DNA of 64,000 bases from the NCBI GenBank assembly GCA_030674155.1, contig CM060322.1, positions 66,338,613 to 66,402,612 of the forward strand, given 5' to 3'. The stretch comes from Stramonita haemastoma. Taxonomy: Eukaryota > Mollusca > Gastropoda > Neogastropoda > Muricidae. The notes beneath the pieces are model-generated. The model was not told the DNA's origin. It did not search any database and saw nothing but the letters and a program-made list of their open reading frames with translations. Numbering within the stretch: the first letter of the stretch is position 1; each line of letters opens with the position of its first letter. A program made the translations under genes and the position numbers. Below are positions 35,901 through 47,828 of the stretch, piece after piece.

Positions 35901-38900
35901 CAGGACAGGGAGGAAGACATCAGGATTCTGGCAGAGGTAATTACATGGCAGTCATTGTCACCCACTTTCCACTGCTCTCAGACGCTGGTAATTAAGCCTT
36001 GATGATCTAATCTTAGCTCATGCACATACCCATGGAAGGGTCCGCTTTCTGCGCTCAAGATAACATGGTGTCCTTTCCACAGTTACAGTGGAGAAAAGTG
36101 ATCACATGGATTTTAATTTCCAACTTTTCAGTGCTTTTTCATATGGTTGTGGAATTCTTCAGCGCTATATTCAGGTGTATTCAATGCAGTGTTCTCTTGT
36201 TGTGAAGAAGTAAATTTGAATTAATATGTTTGATCTGCATAGTAGTTTTAACAAAAAATAACAGCTGGATTGGATGTTCAGGTTGCTCTTCTTTGTTTAG
36301 TATTGAGGGGTAATTTTTGCACCAGTGACATCAATTGATCACAATTTTGCTTCTGAATTGAGATAAATGTGATTTGTGACATGACATAACATTGTACTGA
36401 TCATAGTTTTTGTTGCAGTCCCAGGGTTCCCATATCAAAGCAACCAAGAAAATCAGGTGGCTGGCACATTTTTATTAGTGCTGTGTGTGTGTTTGTGTGT
36501 CTGTGTAAGTTTTTTTTAAAAAGTATTTAGTTTCCTTCTTTTATATTGAGGATAATAGAATAAGCACTCGTGTGGGTTTTTTTACATCCAGTCTCACACG
36601 GATCCTTGGTTTATAGTCTCATCTGAAGGACTTTTTGAGAGAGTGGAGTCAGCACTGATGTTAACTTCAGGAGATAAAAACTTTGTCATCTGTTCCCACT
36701 GGTGCACAATAGTCTACTGTTTTGAAAAGCAGAACAGGATTTCATGTGTTGGCATGATGTTTTGCATGCATTCACACATGGCCTTGGTTTATAGGCTCAT
36801 CAGAAGAACTTTTGGGATAGTTGTGGACATTGTGTACATACATGTTGATTCTGTGAGTTGTTTTCAGTTGCATGGGAGTTTTAACAAAAATTAACAGCTG
36901 GATTGGATGTTCAGGCTGCTCTTCTTTGTTTAGTATTGAGTGGTAACTTTTGCACCAGTGACATACATTGATTGCAATTTTGCTTCTGAATTGAGATAAA
37001 TTTGATTTGTGACATAATATGACATTGTACTGATGATGGTTCTTGTTGCAGTCCCAGGGTTCCCATATCAAAGCAACCAGAAAATCAGGTGGTTGGCATA
37101 TTTTTTTAAGGGGTAAGTGCTGTGTGTATGTGTGCGTTTATTTGTTAATTTTTTTTAATTCTTTTATATCGAAGATAATAGAATAAGCACTGATGTGCTT
37201 TTTTACATCCAGTGTAACATGGATCCTCAGTTTATAGTCTCATCTGAAGGACTTTTGGAGAGAGTGGAGTCAGCACTTATGTTAACTCCAGGAGAAAAAA
37301 CTTTGTCATTTGTTCCCACTGATGCACAATAGCCTACTTTTTTGAAAAGCAGAAGGGGATTTAATGTGTGCGCATGATATTTTGCATGCATTCACACATG
37401 GCCTTGGTTTATATTTCCATCAGAAGAACTTTTGGAATAGCTGTGGACATTGTGTATATACATGTTGATTCTGTGAGTTGCTAGGTTGGTGCATGGAGAC
37501 AGTGGAAGACAAGACTGGGAGGAAGACAGACAGGATTCTGACAGAGGTAATTACACGGCAGTCGTTTTCCCCCACTTTCCACTACTCTCAGACGCTGGTA
37601 CTTGAGCCCTGATGATCTAATCTTAGCTCACAGACTCACCACATGGAAGGGTCCACTTTCCTGCGCTTAAGATAGCATGGCATCTCTTTCACTATTACAG
37701 TGGAGAAAAGTAATCACATGGATTTTAATTTCCAACTTTTCAGTGTTTTGTGAAATATTTGCGGAATTCTTCAGCGCTATATTCAGGTGTATTCAATGCA
37801 GTGTTCTCTTGTTGTGAAGAAGTAAATCTGAATCGATATGTTTGATCTGCGTAGGAGTTTTAACAAAAAATAACAGCTGGATTGAATGTTCAGGTTGCTC
37901 TTGTTTGTTTAGTATTGAGTGGTAATTTTTGCACCAGTGACATAAATTGATCGCAATTTTGCTTCTGAATTGAGATAAATTTGATTTGTGACATGACATG
38001 ACATTCTACCAAATGATGGCTTTTGTTGCAGTCCCTGGGTTCTCGTACCAAAGCAACCAGAAAATGAGGTGTCTGGCACATTTTTATTAGGGGTAAGTGC
38101 TCTGTGTGTGTGTGTGCGTTTATTTATTTATTTTTTTTATTATTCTTTTATACCGAGGATAATAGAATAAGCACTGCTGTGCTTTTTTTTTTACATCCAG
38201 TCTAACATAGATCCTCAGTTTATAGTCTCATCTGAAGGACTTTTTAAGAGAGTGGAGTCAGCACTGATGTTAACTCCAAGAGAAAAAAACTTTGTCAGCT
38301 TTTCCCACTGGTACACTTTTTCACTGGTACACTACTGTTTTGAAAAGTAGAACAGGATTTAATGTGCGAATGATATTTTGCATGCATTCACACATGGCCT
38401 TGGTTTATAGTCTCATCAGAACTTTTGGGATAGTTATGGACATTGTGTACATGCATGTTGATTCTGTGAGTTGCAAGGTTGGTGTGTTGAGACAGTGGAA
38501 GGCAAGACTGTGAGGAAGACAGTCAGGGTTCTGGCAGAGGTAATTACACGGTAGTCATTGTCACCCACTTTCCACTGCTGGCACATTTTTATTAACGGTA
38601 AGTGCTCTGTGTGTGTGTGCATTTATTCATTTAAAAAAAAAAAATCTTTTATATCAAGGATAACAGAATAAGCACTGATGTGCTTTTTTACATCTAATCT
38701 CACATGGATCTTCAGTTTATAGTCTCACCTGATGGACTTTTTGAGAGAGTGGAGTCAGCACCACACTCCAGGAGAAAAAAACATTGTCATCTGTTCCTGC
38801 TGGTACACAACAGCCTACTGTTTTGAAAAGCAGAACAGGATTTAATTTGTTTGCATGATGTTTTGCATGCATTCACACATGGCCTTGGTTTATAGACTCA

Positions 38901-41900
38901 TCAAAAGAACTTTTGGGATAGTTGTGGACATTGTGTACATACATGTTTATTTTGTGAATTGAAAGGGTTGGTGCGTTGAAACAGTGGAAGACAAGACTGG
39001 GAGGAAGACAGTCAGGATTCTGAAAGAGGTAATTACACGGTAGTCATTGTTCTCCACTTTCTCAGACGCTGGTACTTGAGCCCTGATGATCTAATCTTAG
39101 CTCATGCACTTACCGCAGTCTGCTTTCCTGCGCTCAAGATAGCATGGCGTCCGTTCCACTGTTACAGTGGAGAAAAGTGATCCTATGGGTTATAATTTCC
39201 AACTTTTCAGTGCTTTGTGATATGTTTGCGGAATTCTTCAGCGCTATATTCATGTGTATTCAATGCAGTGTTCTCTTGTTGTTGTGAAGAAGTAAATTTG
39301 AATTAGTATTTAATTCTGCGTAGGAGTTATAAAAAAAACAAAAACAGCTGGATTGGATGTTCATGTCAGGTTGAACTTCTTTGTTTAGTATTGAGAGTGG
39401 TAATTTTTGCGCCAGTGACATACACTGATCGCAATTGTGCTTCTGAATTCAGATAAATTTGATTTGTGACCTAACATGACATTCTGCTGATAATGGTTTT
39501 TGTTGCAGTCCCAGCGTTCCCATACCAAAGCAACTGGAAAATCAGGTGGCTGGCAAATTTTTATTAAGTGTAAGTGCTCTGTGTGTCTGTGTGTGTGTGT
39601 GTGTGGTTATTTATTTATTTAAAAAAAAATCTTTTATATAAAGGATTATAGAATAAACACTGATGTGCTTTTTTACATTCAGTCTCACACGGATCCTTGG
39701 TTTATAGTCTCATCTGAAAGACTTTTGTGGCGAGTGGAGTCAGCACTGATGTTAACTCCAGGAGAAAAAAACTTTGACATCTGTTCCCACTGGTACACAA
39801 TAGCCTACTGATTTGAAAAGCAGAAGGGGATTTAATGTGTGCGCATGATTTTTCCATGCATTCACACATGGGCTTGGTTTATAGTCTAATCAGAAGAACT
39901 TTTGGGATAGTTGTGAACATTGTGTATATACATATTGATTCTGTGAGTTGCAAGGTTGGTGCGTGGAGACAGTGGAAGACAGGACTGGGAGGAAGACAGT
40001 CAGGACCCTGGCAAGGTTATTACACAGCAGTCATTTTGTGTGCTTTTCTGCGCTCAAAATAGCGTGACCTCCTTCACTGTTACAGTGAGAAAAGTGATCA
40101 CATGGATTTTAATTTCCAACTTTTCAGTGTGTTGTGATATGTTTGCAGGAATTCTTCAGCGCTATATTCAGTGTATTCAATGCAGTGTTCCTTGTTGTTG
40201 TGAAGAAGTAAATTTGAATCAATATTTATCTGCTAGGAGTTTAACATAAAACAGCTGGATTGGATGTTCAGTTGTTCTTCTTTGTTTAGTATTGAGTGGT
40301 AATTTTTGTACCAGTGACATAAATGATCGCAATTTTCTTCTGAATTCAGATAAATTTGATTTGTGACATGACATGACATTGTACTGATAATGGTTTTTGT
40401 TGCAGTCCCAGGGTTCTCATACCAAAGCAACTAAGAAAATCAGGTGGCTGGCACATTTTTATTAGGGTAAGTGCTGTGATGTGTGTGCGTTTTATTTATT
40501 TTAAAAAAATTGTGTTTCTTTCTTTTATATCAAGGATAATAGAATAAACACTGATGTGCTTTTTTACATCCAGTCTCACACGGATCATCAGTTTATAGTC
40601 TCATCTGAAGGACTTTTTGAGAGAGTGGAGTCAGCACTGATGTTAACTCCAGGAGAAAAAAACTTTGTCATCTGTTCCCGCTGGTACACAACAGCCTACT
40701 GTTTTGAAAAGCAGAAAGGGGATTTAATGTGTTTGCATGATGTTTTGCATGCATTCACACATGGCCTTGGTTTATAGGCTCATCAGAAGAACTTTTGGGA
40801 TAGTTGTGGACATTGTGTACATACATGTTGTTTGTGAGTTGCAAGGTTGGTGCGTGGAGACAGTGGAAGACAGGACGGGAGGAAGACAGGATTCTGGCAG
40901 AGGTAATTACATGGCAGTCATTATCCCCACTTTCCATGCTCTCAGACGCTGGTACTAGAGCCTGATGATGTAATCTTAGCTCACGCACTTACCCCATGGA
41001 AGGGTCCGCTTTCCTGCGCTCAAGATAGTATGGCGTCTTTTCCACTGTTACAGTGGAGAAAAGTAATCACATGATTTTAATTTCCAACTTTTCAGTGCTT
41101 TGTGATATGTTTGCAGAATTCTTCAGCGCTATATTCAGTGCATTCAATGCAGTGTTCTCTTGTTGTGAAGAAGTAAATCTGAATCAATATGTTTGATCTG
41201 TGTAAGAGTTTGACCAAAAATAACAGCTGGATTGGATGTTCAGGTTGTCTTCTTTGTTTAGTATTGAGTGGTAATTTTTGCACAGTGACATAAATTAATC
41301 CCAATTTTGCTTCTGAATTCAGATAAATATGATTTGTGACATGACATGACATTGTATGACGATGGTTTTTGTTGCAGTCCCAGGATTCTCGTACCAAAGC
41401 GAACCAGAAATGTTGTGGCTGGCACATTTTTATTAACGGTAAGTGCTGTGTGTGTGTGTGTGCGTTTATTTATTTTAAAAAAAAAAATTTGTGTTTCTTT
41501 CTTTTATATCGAGGATAATAGAATAAGCACTGATGTGCTTTTTACATCCAGTCTCACACGGATCCTCGGTTTATAGTCCATCTGAACAGACTTTTGGAGA
41601 GAGTTGAGTCAGCACTCATATTAACTCCAGGACAAAAAAAACTTTGTCATCCGTTCCACTGGTACACAATAGCTACAGTTTTGAAAAGCAGAAAGGGGAT
41701 TTAATGTGTTTGCATGATGTTTTGCATGCATTCACACATGGCCTTGATTTATAGTCTCATCAGAAGAACTTTTTGGATAGTTGTGGACATTGTGTACATA
41801 CATGTTTATTCTGTGAGTTGCAAGGTTGGTGCGTGGAGACGTGGAAGACAGGACAGGGAGGAAGACAATCAGGATTCTGGCAGAGGTAATTACATGGCAG

Positions 41901-43435
41901 TCATTGTCCCCACTTTCCACTGCTCTCAGACGCTGGTACTTGAGCCTGATGATCTAATCTTAGTTCATCCACTTACCCAATGGAATGGGTCTGCTTTCCT
42001 GCGCTCAAGATAGTATGGCGTCCTTTTAACTGCTACAGTGGAGAAAAGTGATCACATGGATTTTAATTTCCAACTTTTCAGTGCTTTGTGATATGTTGTG
42101 GAATTCTTCAGCGCATATTCAGGTTATTTAATGCAGTGTTCTCTTGTTGTGAAGAAGTAAATTTGAATCAATATGTTTGATCTCTGTAAGGAGTTTTGAA
42201 CAAAATTAACAGGTGGATTGAATGTTCAGGTGTGCTCTTGTTTGTTTAGTATCGAGTGGTAATATTTTGCACCAGTGACATAAATTAATCCCAATTTTGC
42301 TTCTGAATTCAGATAATTATGATTTGTGACATGACATGACATTGTATTGACGATGGTTTTTGTTGCAGTCCCAGGATTCTTGTACCAAAGCGACCAGAAA
42401 ATTGTTGTGGCTGGCACATTTTTATTAATGGTAAGTGCTGTGTGTGTGTGCGTTTATTTATTTAAAAAAAAATTGTTTCTTCTTTTATATCAAGGATAAT
42501 AGAAATAAGCACTGATGTGCTTTCTTACATCCAGTCTCACACGGATCCTCGGGTTATAGTGTCATCTGAAAGACTTTTGGAGAGAGTGGATTCAGCACTC
42601 ATATTAACTCCAGGACAAAAAAACTTTGTCATCCGTTCCCACTGGTACACAATAGCCTACAGTTTTGAAAAGCGGAAGGGGATTTAATGTGTTGGCATGA
42701 TGTTTGAATGCATTCACACATGGCCTTGATTTATAGTCTCATCAGAAGAACTTTTGGGATAGTTTGGACATTGTTACATACATGTTTATTCTGTGATTGC
42801 AGGTTGGTGCTGCTGTGGAAGCAGGACAGGAAAAAGATCGATTTCTTGAGATGAGATAATTACTGGCATCTTGTGACATTAGCTCAAAACTGTACTTGTC
42901 TGATGGTTTATTTGTTCACATTACCCAAGAGGGTTTTCGCTCAAGATGCATCCAAAGCTAACAGAGAAAATATCCAGAAAATGTGCTGGCACATTTTATT
43001 AGGGTAAGTGCTCTGTGTGGTGTTTTATTTTTAAAATTTTTTTGTTGTTCTCTTTTATATTGAAGATAATAGAATAGCACTGATATGCTTTTTTACATCC
43101 AGTCTCACACGGATTCTCAGTTTATAGTCTCATCTGAAGGACTTTTGGAGAGAGTGGAATCAGCACTATCTTAACTCCAGGAGAAAAAAAACCTTGTATT
43201 TGGTCCCACTGGTGCACAATAGCCTACTGTTTTGAAAAGCAGAATTGGATTTAATTGTGCCATGATGTTTTCCATACATTCACACATGGCCTTGGTTTAT
43301 AGTCTCATCAGAAGAACTTTTGGGATAGTGTGGACATTGTGTACATACATGTTTATTCTGTGAGTTGCAAGGTTGGTGTGTGGAGACAGTGGAAGACAGG
43401 ACTGGGAGGAAGACAGTCAGGATTCTGAAAGAGGT
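32902..43435 (+). other. Cassette A series (exon-like, ~61 nt, 13 copies)
   Basis: Each copy follows CTGTGAGTTGCAAG and runs from GTTGGTG through GAGACAGTGGAAGACAGGAC to CAGAG, then GTAATTAC. Starts are near 32,902, 33,895, 34,892, 35,876, 37,495, 38,478, 38,967, 39,955, 40,846, 41,825, 42,803 (degenerate) and 43,372, with one at 57,334. The copy expected near 36.87 kb is deleted. Measured lengths are 61-62 nt. AG and GT flanks persist in almost all copies, although the acceptor lacks a strong polypyrimidine tract. Exon status is inferred. Confidence 0.3.
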
Positions 43436-44043
43436 AATTACACGGCAGTCATTGTCCCTACTTTCCACTGCTCTCAGATGCTGGTACTAGAGCCCTGATG
43501 ATCTAATCTTAGCTCACACACTTATCGCATGGTCCGCTTTTCCAGCGCTCAAGATAGCATGACATCCTTTCCACTGTTACAGTGGAGAAAGTGACTGCAC
43601 AGATTTTAATTTCCAACTTTTGAGTGCTTTGTGATATGTTTGCGGAATTCTTCAGCGCTTTATTTAGGTGTATTCAATGCAGTGTTCTCTTGTTGTGAAG
43701 AAGTAAATTTGAATCAATATATTTCATCTGTGTAGGAGTTTTTAAAAAAAAAAAGAACTGGATTGGATGTTCATGTCAGGTTGCTCTTCTTTCTTTAGTA
43801 TTGAGTGGTAATTTGTGCATGAGTGACATAAATTGATCGCAATTTTGCTTCCGAATTGAGATAAATTTGATTTGTGACATGACATGACATTGTACTGACA
43901 ATGGTTTTTGTTGCAATCCCAGGGTTCCCGTACCAAAGCAACCAGAAAATCAGGTGGCTGGCACATTTTTCTTTGGGGTACTGTACCAAGGGAGCTGAAG
44001 ACCTTGAAAGAAAAACAATCCTGTGACAGCCACATCTCTATTA
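33446..44043 (+). other. Cassette B series (exon-like, ~60 nt, 10 intact acceptors)
   Basis: Each copy is preceded by GGTTTTTGTTGCAG and starts TCCCAGGGTTCCC. It ends near TTTTTATTAGG and is followed by GTAAGTGCTGTGTG. Starts are near 33,446, 34,442, 35,438, 36,419, 37,052, 38,032, 39,509, 40,406, 41,378 and 42,369. At 43,91x the acceptor is CAATCCC. The GTAAGT donor is kept in all but the 36.4-kb copy and also in two truncated units (38.6 and 43.0 kb). The last copy is extended to GTAAGT at 44,044. One frame gives SQGSRTKATRKSGGW, but lengths of 60 and 61 both occur, so coding is doubtful. Confidence 0.35.
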
Positions 44044-44085
44044 GGTAAGTGCTGTGTGTGTGTGTGTTTGTGTGTTTGTGAAAGG

Positions 44086-44330
44086 CAAAGTCAAAGTCAA
44101 AATTGTATTTCTAGATGGTTCTTTGAGCAAGCAATAAATTTGCATTTTTTTCATAAAGCGATCTGTCTAGGAAAGAAACCAACCAACAAACAAACAAAAA
44201 TAAAACAGCAAGCAAATAAGTAAAAAACCACAAAAAACACCCCAAAAATATTTAACTACAATATCATTATGACAACCCACATGGCAGAAATAGTTTAAGA
44301 TGAAGAAATGAAATTAGTTGAAGAAGGGTT
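44086..44330 (+). repeat. Dispersed repeat D, copy 1
   Basis: It shares with 47,366-47,625 the blocks AAGTCAAAATT, TTTGCATTTTTTTCAT-like, GATGGTTC, AACAGCAAGCAAA and an A-rich run. A short piece recurs near 45,615-45,655. Unknown family, non-coding. Confidence 0.75.
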
Positions 44331-44804
44331 TTTTTTGTGTGGTTTTTTTTTACAGATTAGAATTGTTGAAAAATCTGAAACTTAGAGGAAAAGGGGGAGA
44401 AGGGGAGAAAAGGATGGAGTTATTTGGGGTTTGAAAATGAGGAGTCATAAATCAGTAAGGTTTGACACAGGTTTTTGTTATCTTGTGTGCTGAGGCCCAT
44501 GCATTTCTTTGCAGTTGTTGTGTATATTTATTTCTGTTTGTGTGTGACAGGGAGGGCTGGTGTTGCATGATGACCAGGACTGGTGCTGCCATCTGTCTCT
44601 GCAGTCAGTAAGTGTTCAGTTTGTAATTTTGGGGTTGGTGGGGTGGGGGTGGAGACAGTATCTATATTTGTTCTGTTTGTGAGTTACAGTGTCGTAGTTC
44701 CAGGATGACCAAGGACTAGTGGTGTCATCTTTTTTTCTGTGGTATGTATTCAGTCTGTACATTTGGGGGGGGGGGAGGAGGGTATAGATAATGTAGAGGA
44801 AGGA

Positions 44805-45150
44805 AGGCAGGTGGCAGGACAGTTAAGATGTTCGCCTGCCAACAAGTAAACTGCAAAGTTCTGGTTTTGATTCCTAGCAGTGCCCTTTGTTCTCAGTTTG
44901 GCGAAAAAAACCAACTGAATGTCAAGTCATTCGGACAAGACTATAAACTAAGACCTGTGTGCAAACACATGCAGAACATCTTGCACACAAGTTAAAACTC
45001 CGTTCTGCCTTTTGGAAAAGTAGCCATTGTGTTCTGGTAGGAGTGGATGACAAAATTAATTTTTAAAAACAGCATGCACACAGGTGTAGTGTTTAGACAC
45101 CATCCCTGGGAAAAATTGAGGATTGGGAGTCCCCAGGGCAGCTCAGGGTT
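44805..45150 (+). mobile_element. SINE-C, complete copy with tRNA-like head
   Basis: The head at 44,805-44,880 reads GGTGGCAGGACAGTTAAGAT (A-box region) and CTGGTTTTGATTCC (B box). The body follows (AATGTCAAGTCATTCGGACA, ACATCTTGCACACAAGTTA), then the family 3' part with GGTGTAGTGTTTAGACACCA. It ends at a short AT microsatellite. Confidence 0.82.
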
Positions 45151-45179
45151 GTATATATATATATATATACAAAAAAACT

Positions 45180-45290
45180 AAAATAATGGGTAGACGCTGC
45201 ACTTGTGGTAACGCGCTCTTCCCGGGAAGAGTAGCCTGAATTTCACGCAGAGAAATCTGCTGTGACATAAAGTGGTATAAAATAAAATTT
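45180..45290 (+). mobile_element. SINE-B 3' fragment
   Basis: It shares ACGCTGCACTTGTGGTAACG, GAATTTCACGCAGAGAAATC and TGCTGTGACATAAAGTGGTA with the other SINE-B copies, followed by an A/T-rich tail. Confidence 0.75.
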
Positions 45291-45654
45291 AAAAAAATAA
45301 AACAGTATCTATATATATTGTGTTTGTGCGTCACAGGGCTGGTGTTCCCAGACGGCTTGGCACTGATGGCATCATCTTTTTTTCTGTGGTAAGTATTCAG
45401 TCTGTACTTTTCGGGGATGGGGGGGGGGGGTGTATAGATAGTATCTATATCTATTCTGTTTGTACTTTATAGGGCTGGTGTTCCCAGAAGGCTGAGGACT
45501 GATGGCGCCATTTTTTCTTGTCTGCGGTAAGCACTCGGTCTGTACATTTCTGTATAGATTTTTTTTTTTTATATATGTCCATTCTGTGTGTTGCGTGTAA
45601 GAACTCTGTCAAGAAAAATTTTTATTTCCAGATGGTACATTGAATAACCATTGA

Positions 45655-45656
<2 letters not shown>

Positions 45657-45706
<50 letters not shown>
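45657..45706. repeat. (GT)n microsatellite
   Basis: GT run preceding repeat block F. Confidence 0.97.
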
Positions 45707-45707
<1 letters not shown>

Positions 45708-45815
45708 ACCTGTGACTGGAAGATGAAAGGTGAGAAGGTCAAAGAGCATGTCAGCAATCCACTGTCACTCCTTTTTGTTGGTCACTTTGTACTAACCAAC
45801 ACAAGTGGCCAGTTG
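45706..45815 (+). repeat. Module block F, copy 1
   Basis: TTTACCTGTGACTGGAAGAT, GGTGAGAAGGTCA and CTTTTTGTTGGTCA...ACTAACCA. Other copies are at 46,740-46,875 and 63,575-63,705. It always lies in the interval between a GT tract and a later 79-nt or 56-nt cassette, so it marks the segmental duplication of this module. Confidence 0.88.
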
Positions 45816-46028
45816 ATGGGGGTGGGGGGATATTTTACAGAGTGTGTTATTTGGATGTTATGTTCTTTTAGTTAGGTGTGTACAGGTGTATGGTGTTCAT
45901 TTAGTTTTCAAATTGGCATATTTTTTTCTACGTGCAGGAACATGAGAAAAATTTTGTTTTTTTGCAGTATGTGTGTGCATGCGTGTGCTGTATTGTCAGT
46001 GACTAAAGTGTTCATTGTGTGTTCACAG

Positions 46029-46107
46029 GGTTGACACATGCAGACAGCTGAAGCCTGCACAGAGAGACAGGAGGGAAGGACTTGCTGGATGAGGATTTAC
46101 AGGGCAG
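46029..46107 (+). other. Cassette C, copy 1 (exon-like, 79 nt)
   Basis: Acceptor TGTGTTCACAG, then GGTTGACACATGCAGACAGC, ending CAGGGCAG, followed by donor GTGAGTGCTGTGC. A close copy of 78 nt lies at 47,052-47,129 with the same flanks. The beginning of a third is cut by the window end (GGTTA at 63,996). Similar sequence and identical splice-like borders suggest a duplicated exon. Confidence 0.4.
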
Positions 46108-46119
46108 GTGAGTGCTGTG

Positions 46120-46380
46120 CAGTCTTTTGGATGAGACAATAAACTGAGGTCCCATGTGTTACACATAATTATTTAGTGCACATAAAAGGACCCACGGCAA
46201 CAAGAGAATTGTCCCTGGCAAAATTCTATTGAAAAAGCCACTCTGATATGGAAACTAATACAGTTGCAGACAGGAAAAGAAAAAATATAATGAGTGGCAT
46301 GCTATTGTGGAAATGCACTCTCCCGGAGGAAATCTGCAGGGAAGTCTGCTGTGACTTAAAGTGGTGTTAAATGTAAAAAC
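46120..46380 (+). mobile_element. SINE-B, headless copy
   Basis: TTTTGGATGAGACAATAAAC, GAGGTCCCATGTGTTACACA, GGACCCACGGCAACAAGAGA and ATTGTCCCTGGCAAAATTCT, with a 3' end at TGCTGTGACTTAAAGTGGTG. It lies just after cassette C, so it is probably intronic if the cassette is an exon. Confidence 0.88.
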
Positions 46381-46581
46381 CTATTCAATTGAATGAAAGG
46401 AAGATAATTTTTTTTTAATGCCATGGAAAAAAATCAAGTTTTAATATCGTCACATCAGCTATTTCCTTTTCCCTTCCACAGTTATATTTGCAATGTGTGT
46501 GTGTGGGTGCGTGCACACAGGCGCTTCATCCATGTAGTGAGATAGCTGTTGTTTCTACATGTTCACTGCTGTGTGTTACAG

Positions 46582-46637
46582 GGCTGATGAACCAAGACTG
46601 AAGGGATCAGGACAAGAGGCTGCCATCTCCATCACAA
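46582..46637 (+). other. Cassette D, copy 1 (exon-like, 56 nt)
   Basis: Acceptor CTGTGTGTTACAG, then GGCTGATGAACCAAGACTGA, ending CCATCACAA, followed by GTTAAGTGCACTG. The second copy at 63,424-63,479 has exactly the same length, an ACAG acceptor and a GTTGAGT donor. Conserved length and borders make this the most exon-like cassette, but a 56-nt length shifts frame if skipped. Confidence 0.4.
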
Positions 46638-46739
46638 GTTAAGTGCACTGTGTGTGTGTATGCAAGTGTGCGTGCGTGTGTGTGTGCATGTGTGTGTGTA
46701 TGCAAGTGTGCGTGTGTGTGCGTGTGTTTTATGTGTTTG

Positions 46740-46875
46740 TTTTTACCTGCGACTGGAAAATGAAGGGTGAGAAGGTCAGAGGCTGGCTTTTTTCTCCTCA
46801 CCAAAGCGCATGTGACAATGCACTGTTACTCTTTTTTTGTTGGTCATGTTTTTACTAACCATCACAAACGGCCAG
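46740..46875 (+). repeat. Module block F, copy 2
   Basis: TTTACCTGCGACTGGAAAAT, GGTGAGAAGGTCAGAGGCTG, TGCACTGTTACTC and TTGTTGGTCATGTTTTTACT. It is very close to the 63.6-kb copy. Confidence 0.88.
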
Positions 46876-47051
46876 TCTGGTATCTATTAAGTGTGGTGTT
46901 CATTTAGTTTAGATTACATGGGTGAGTGTGGTGTTTATTTAGTGTTCAAATTAGCATTTTTCTACAGGCAGGAACATGAGAGGAATTTTTTTTTTGCATG
47001 TGTGTGTATGCTGCATTGTCAGAGACTAAAGTGTTTATTGTGTGTTCACAG

Positions 47052-47129
47052 GGTTCACACATGCAGACAGCTGAAGTCTGTGCAGAGACACAGGAGAGAG
47101 GACTTGCAGAATGGGGATCTACAAGACAG
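47052..47129 (+). other. Cassette C, copy 2 (exon-like, 78 nt)
   Basis: GGTTCACACATGCAGACAGC through CTACAAGACAG, bounded by TGTGTTCACAG and GTGAGTGCTGTGC. It is one nucleotide shorter than copy 1. Confidence 0.4.
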
Positions 47130-47828
47130 GTGAGTGCTGTGCAACCACAGCAGAGTTCTCGGCATTAAATTCAGGCTGTTCTCCCTAGGGAGAGTATGTC
47201 ATCTCAAGAGCAGTGCCATCCTTTTAAAGAAAGACTTAAATCATTTAAAAGACTCAGATAAAACTTTTTATTACATTCCATCTCACTTTGGTGTATACTA
47301 AAATGAGAAAGTTTGTGTGTCTGTCGTTGTGTGTATGTCTGTGTGCTTTGTGTGTGTGTGTGAAGTCAAAATTTTATTTGCAGATGGTTCATGGAGTAAG
47401 CAATAGATTTGCTTTTTTCATCAAGCTATCTATCTAGGGGGAAAAAAACCAATGACAAAACAACCAAATGAAGAAAAACCCAAAGAAACAAAACAAAAGA
47501 AACAGCAAGCAAACATGCAAAAAGCAACAAAAACCCATCCCACAGTAATTAACATCAACATTATTACAGCAACCCGTAATAATAAAATAGACTAAAAAAG
47601 GAATTAAAAAAAAAACACTGTAAAACTGTCACATGTTGCTGCCCCCCCCCCCCCCCTTACACGCACACATACATGCACACGCAGTCATTCACACACATAC
47701 ACATACACACATGTACATACATACATGCATGCTCACACTGAGATTAAAAAGAAATTATTTTAGACTGACATGTCACTGATGCTATGTGTTATGTGGTACT
47801 AATGTGTCACTGATGTTGCTGTGTGCAG
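47130..47828. repeat. Unassigned DNA with repeat D copy 2
   Basis: Repeat D copy 2 occupies 47,366-47,625 (GATGGTTCATGGAGTAAGCA, AACAGCAAGCAAACATGC). It is followed by poly-C (47,641-47,657) and CA-rich sequence. No gene. Confidence 0.75.

Larger units (their letters stand above)
32665..44043 (+). repeat. Satellite-like array of ~1-kb units containing SINE pieces and exon-like cassettes
   Basis: About twelve units, most 890-1,000 bp, with a few internal deletions (units near 36.5, 38.5 and 42.9 kb are short or scrambled). Order in a unit: SINE-A 3' tail and body; a second, partly overlapping SINE-A body; cassette A; ~540 bp unique spacer with CTTACCGCATGGAAGGGTCC, GTTACAGTGGAGAAAAGTGA, CAACTTTTCAGTGCTTTGTG and AACAGCTGGATTGGATG; cassette B; a TG-rich stretch. 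Units at 32.9-33.9 and 33.9-34.9 kb are nearly identical, so duplication is recent there. No unit encodes a long protein. An orphan unit end lies at 57,270-57,400. Confidence 0.93.
44551..45526 (+). other. Mini-exon-like array 1 (4 units)
   Basis: Units at 44,551-44,607, 44,690-44,741, 45,337-45,388 and 45,473-45,526 (57, 52, 52 and 54 nt). Each follows a TTCTGTTTGTG...ACAG-type acceptor and is followed by GTAAG or GTATG and then TTCAGT(C/T)TGTAC and a G-rich run. The core reads GGCTGGTGTTCC...GA...GGTG-C-ATC. A SINE-C and a SINE-B fragment separate units 2 and 3. Splice-site-like flanks are preserved, but lengths vary modulo 3. Confidence 0.35.

Noticed and set aside
33446..42430. Cassette B as a coding repeat (SQGSRTKATRKSGGW)
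   Set aside because: Lengths of 60 and 61 nt both occur, and A plus B sums are not consistently divisible by three, so I do not claim a protein repeat.
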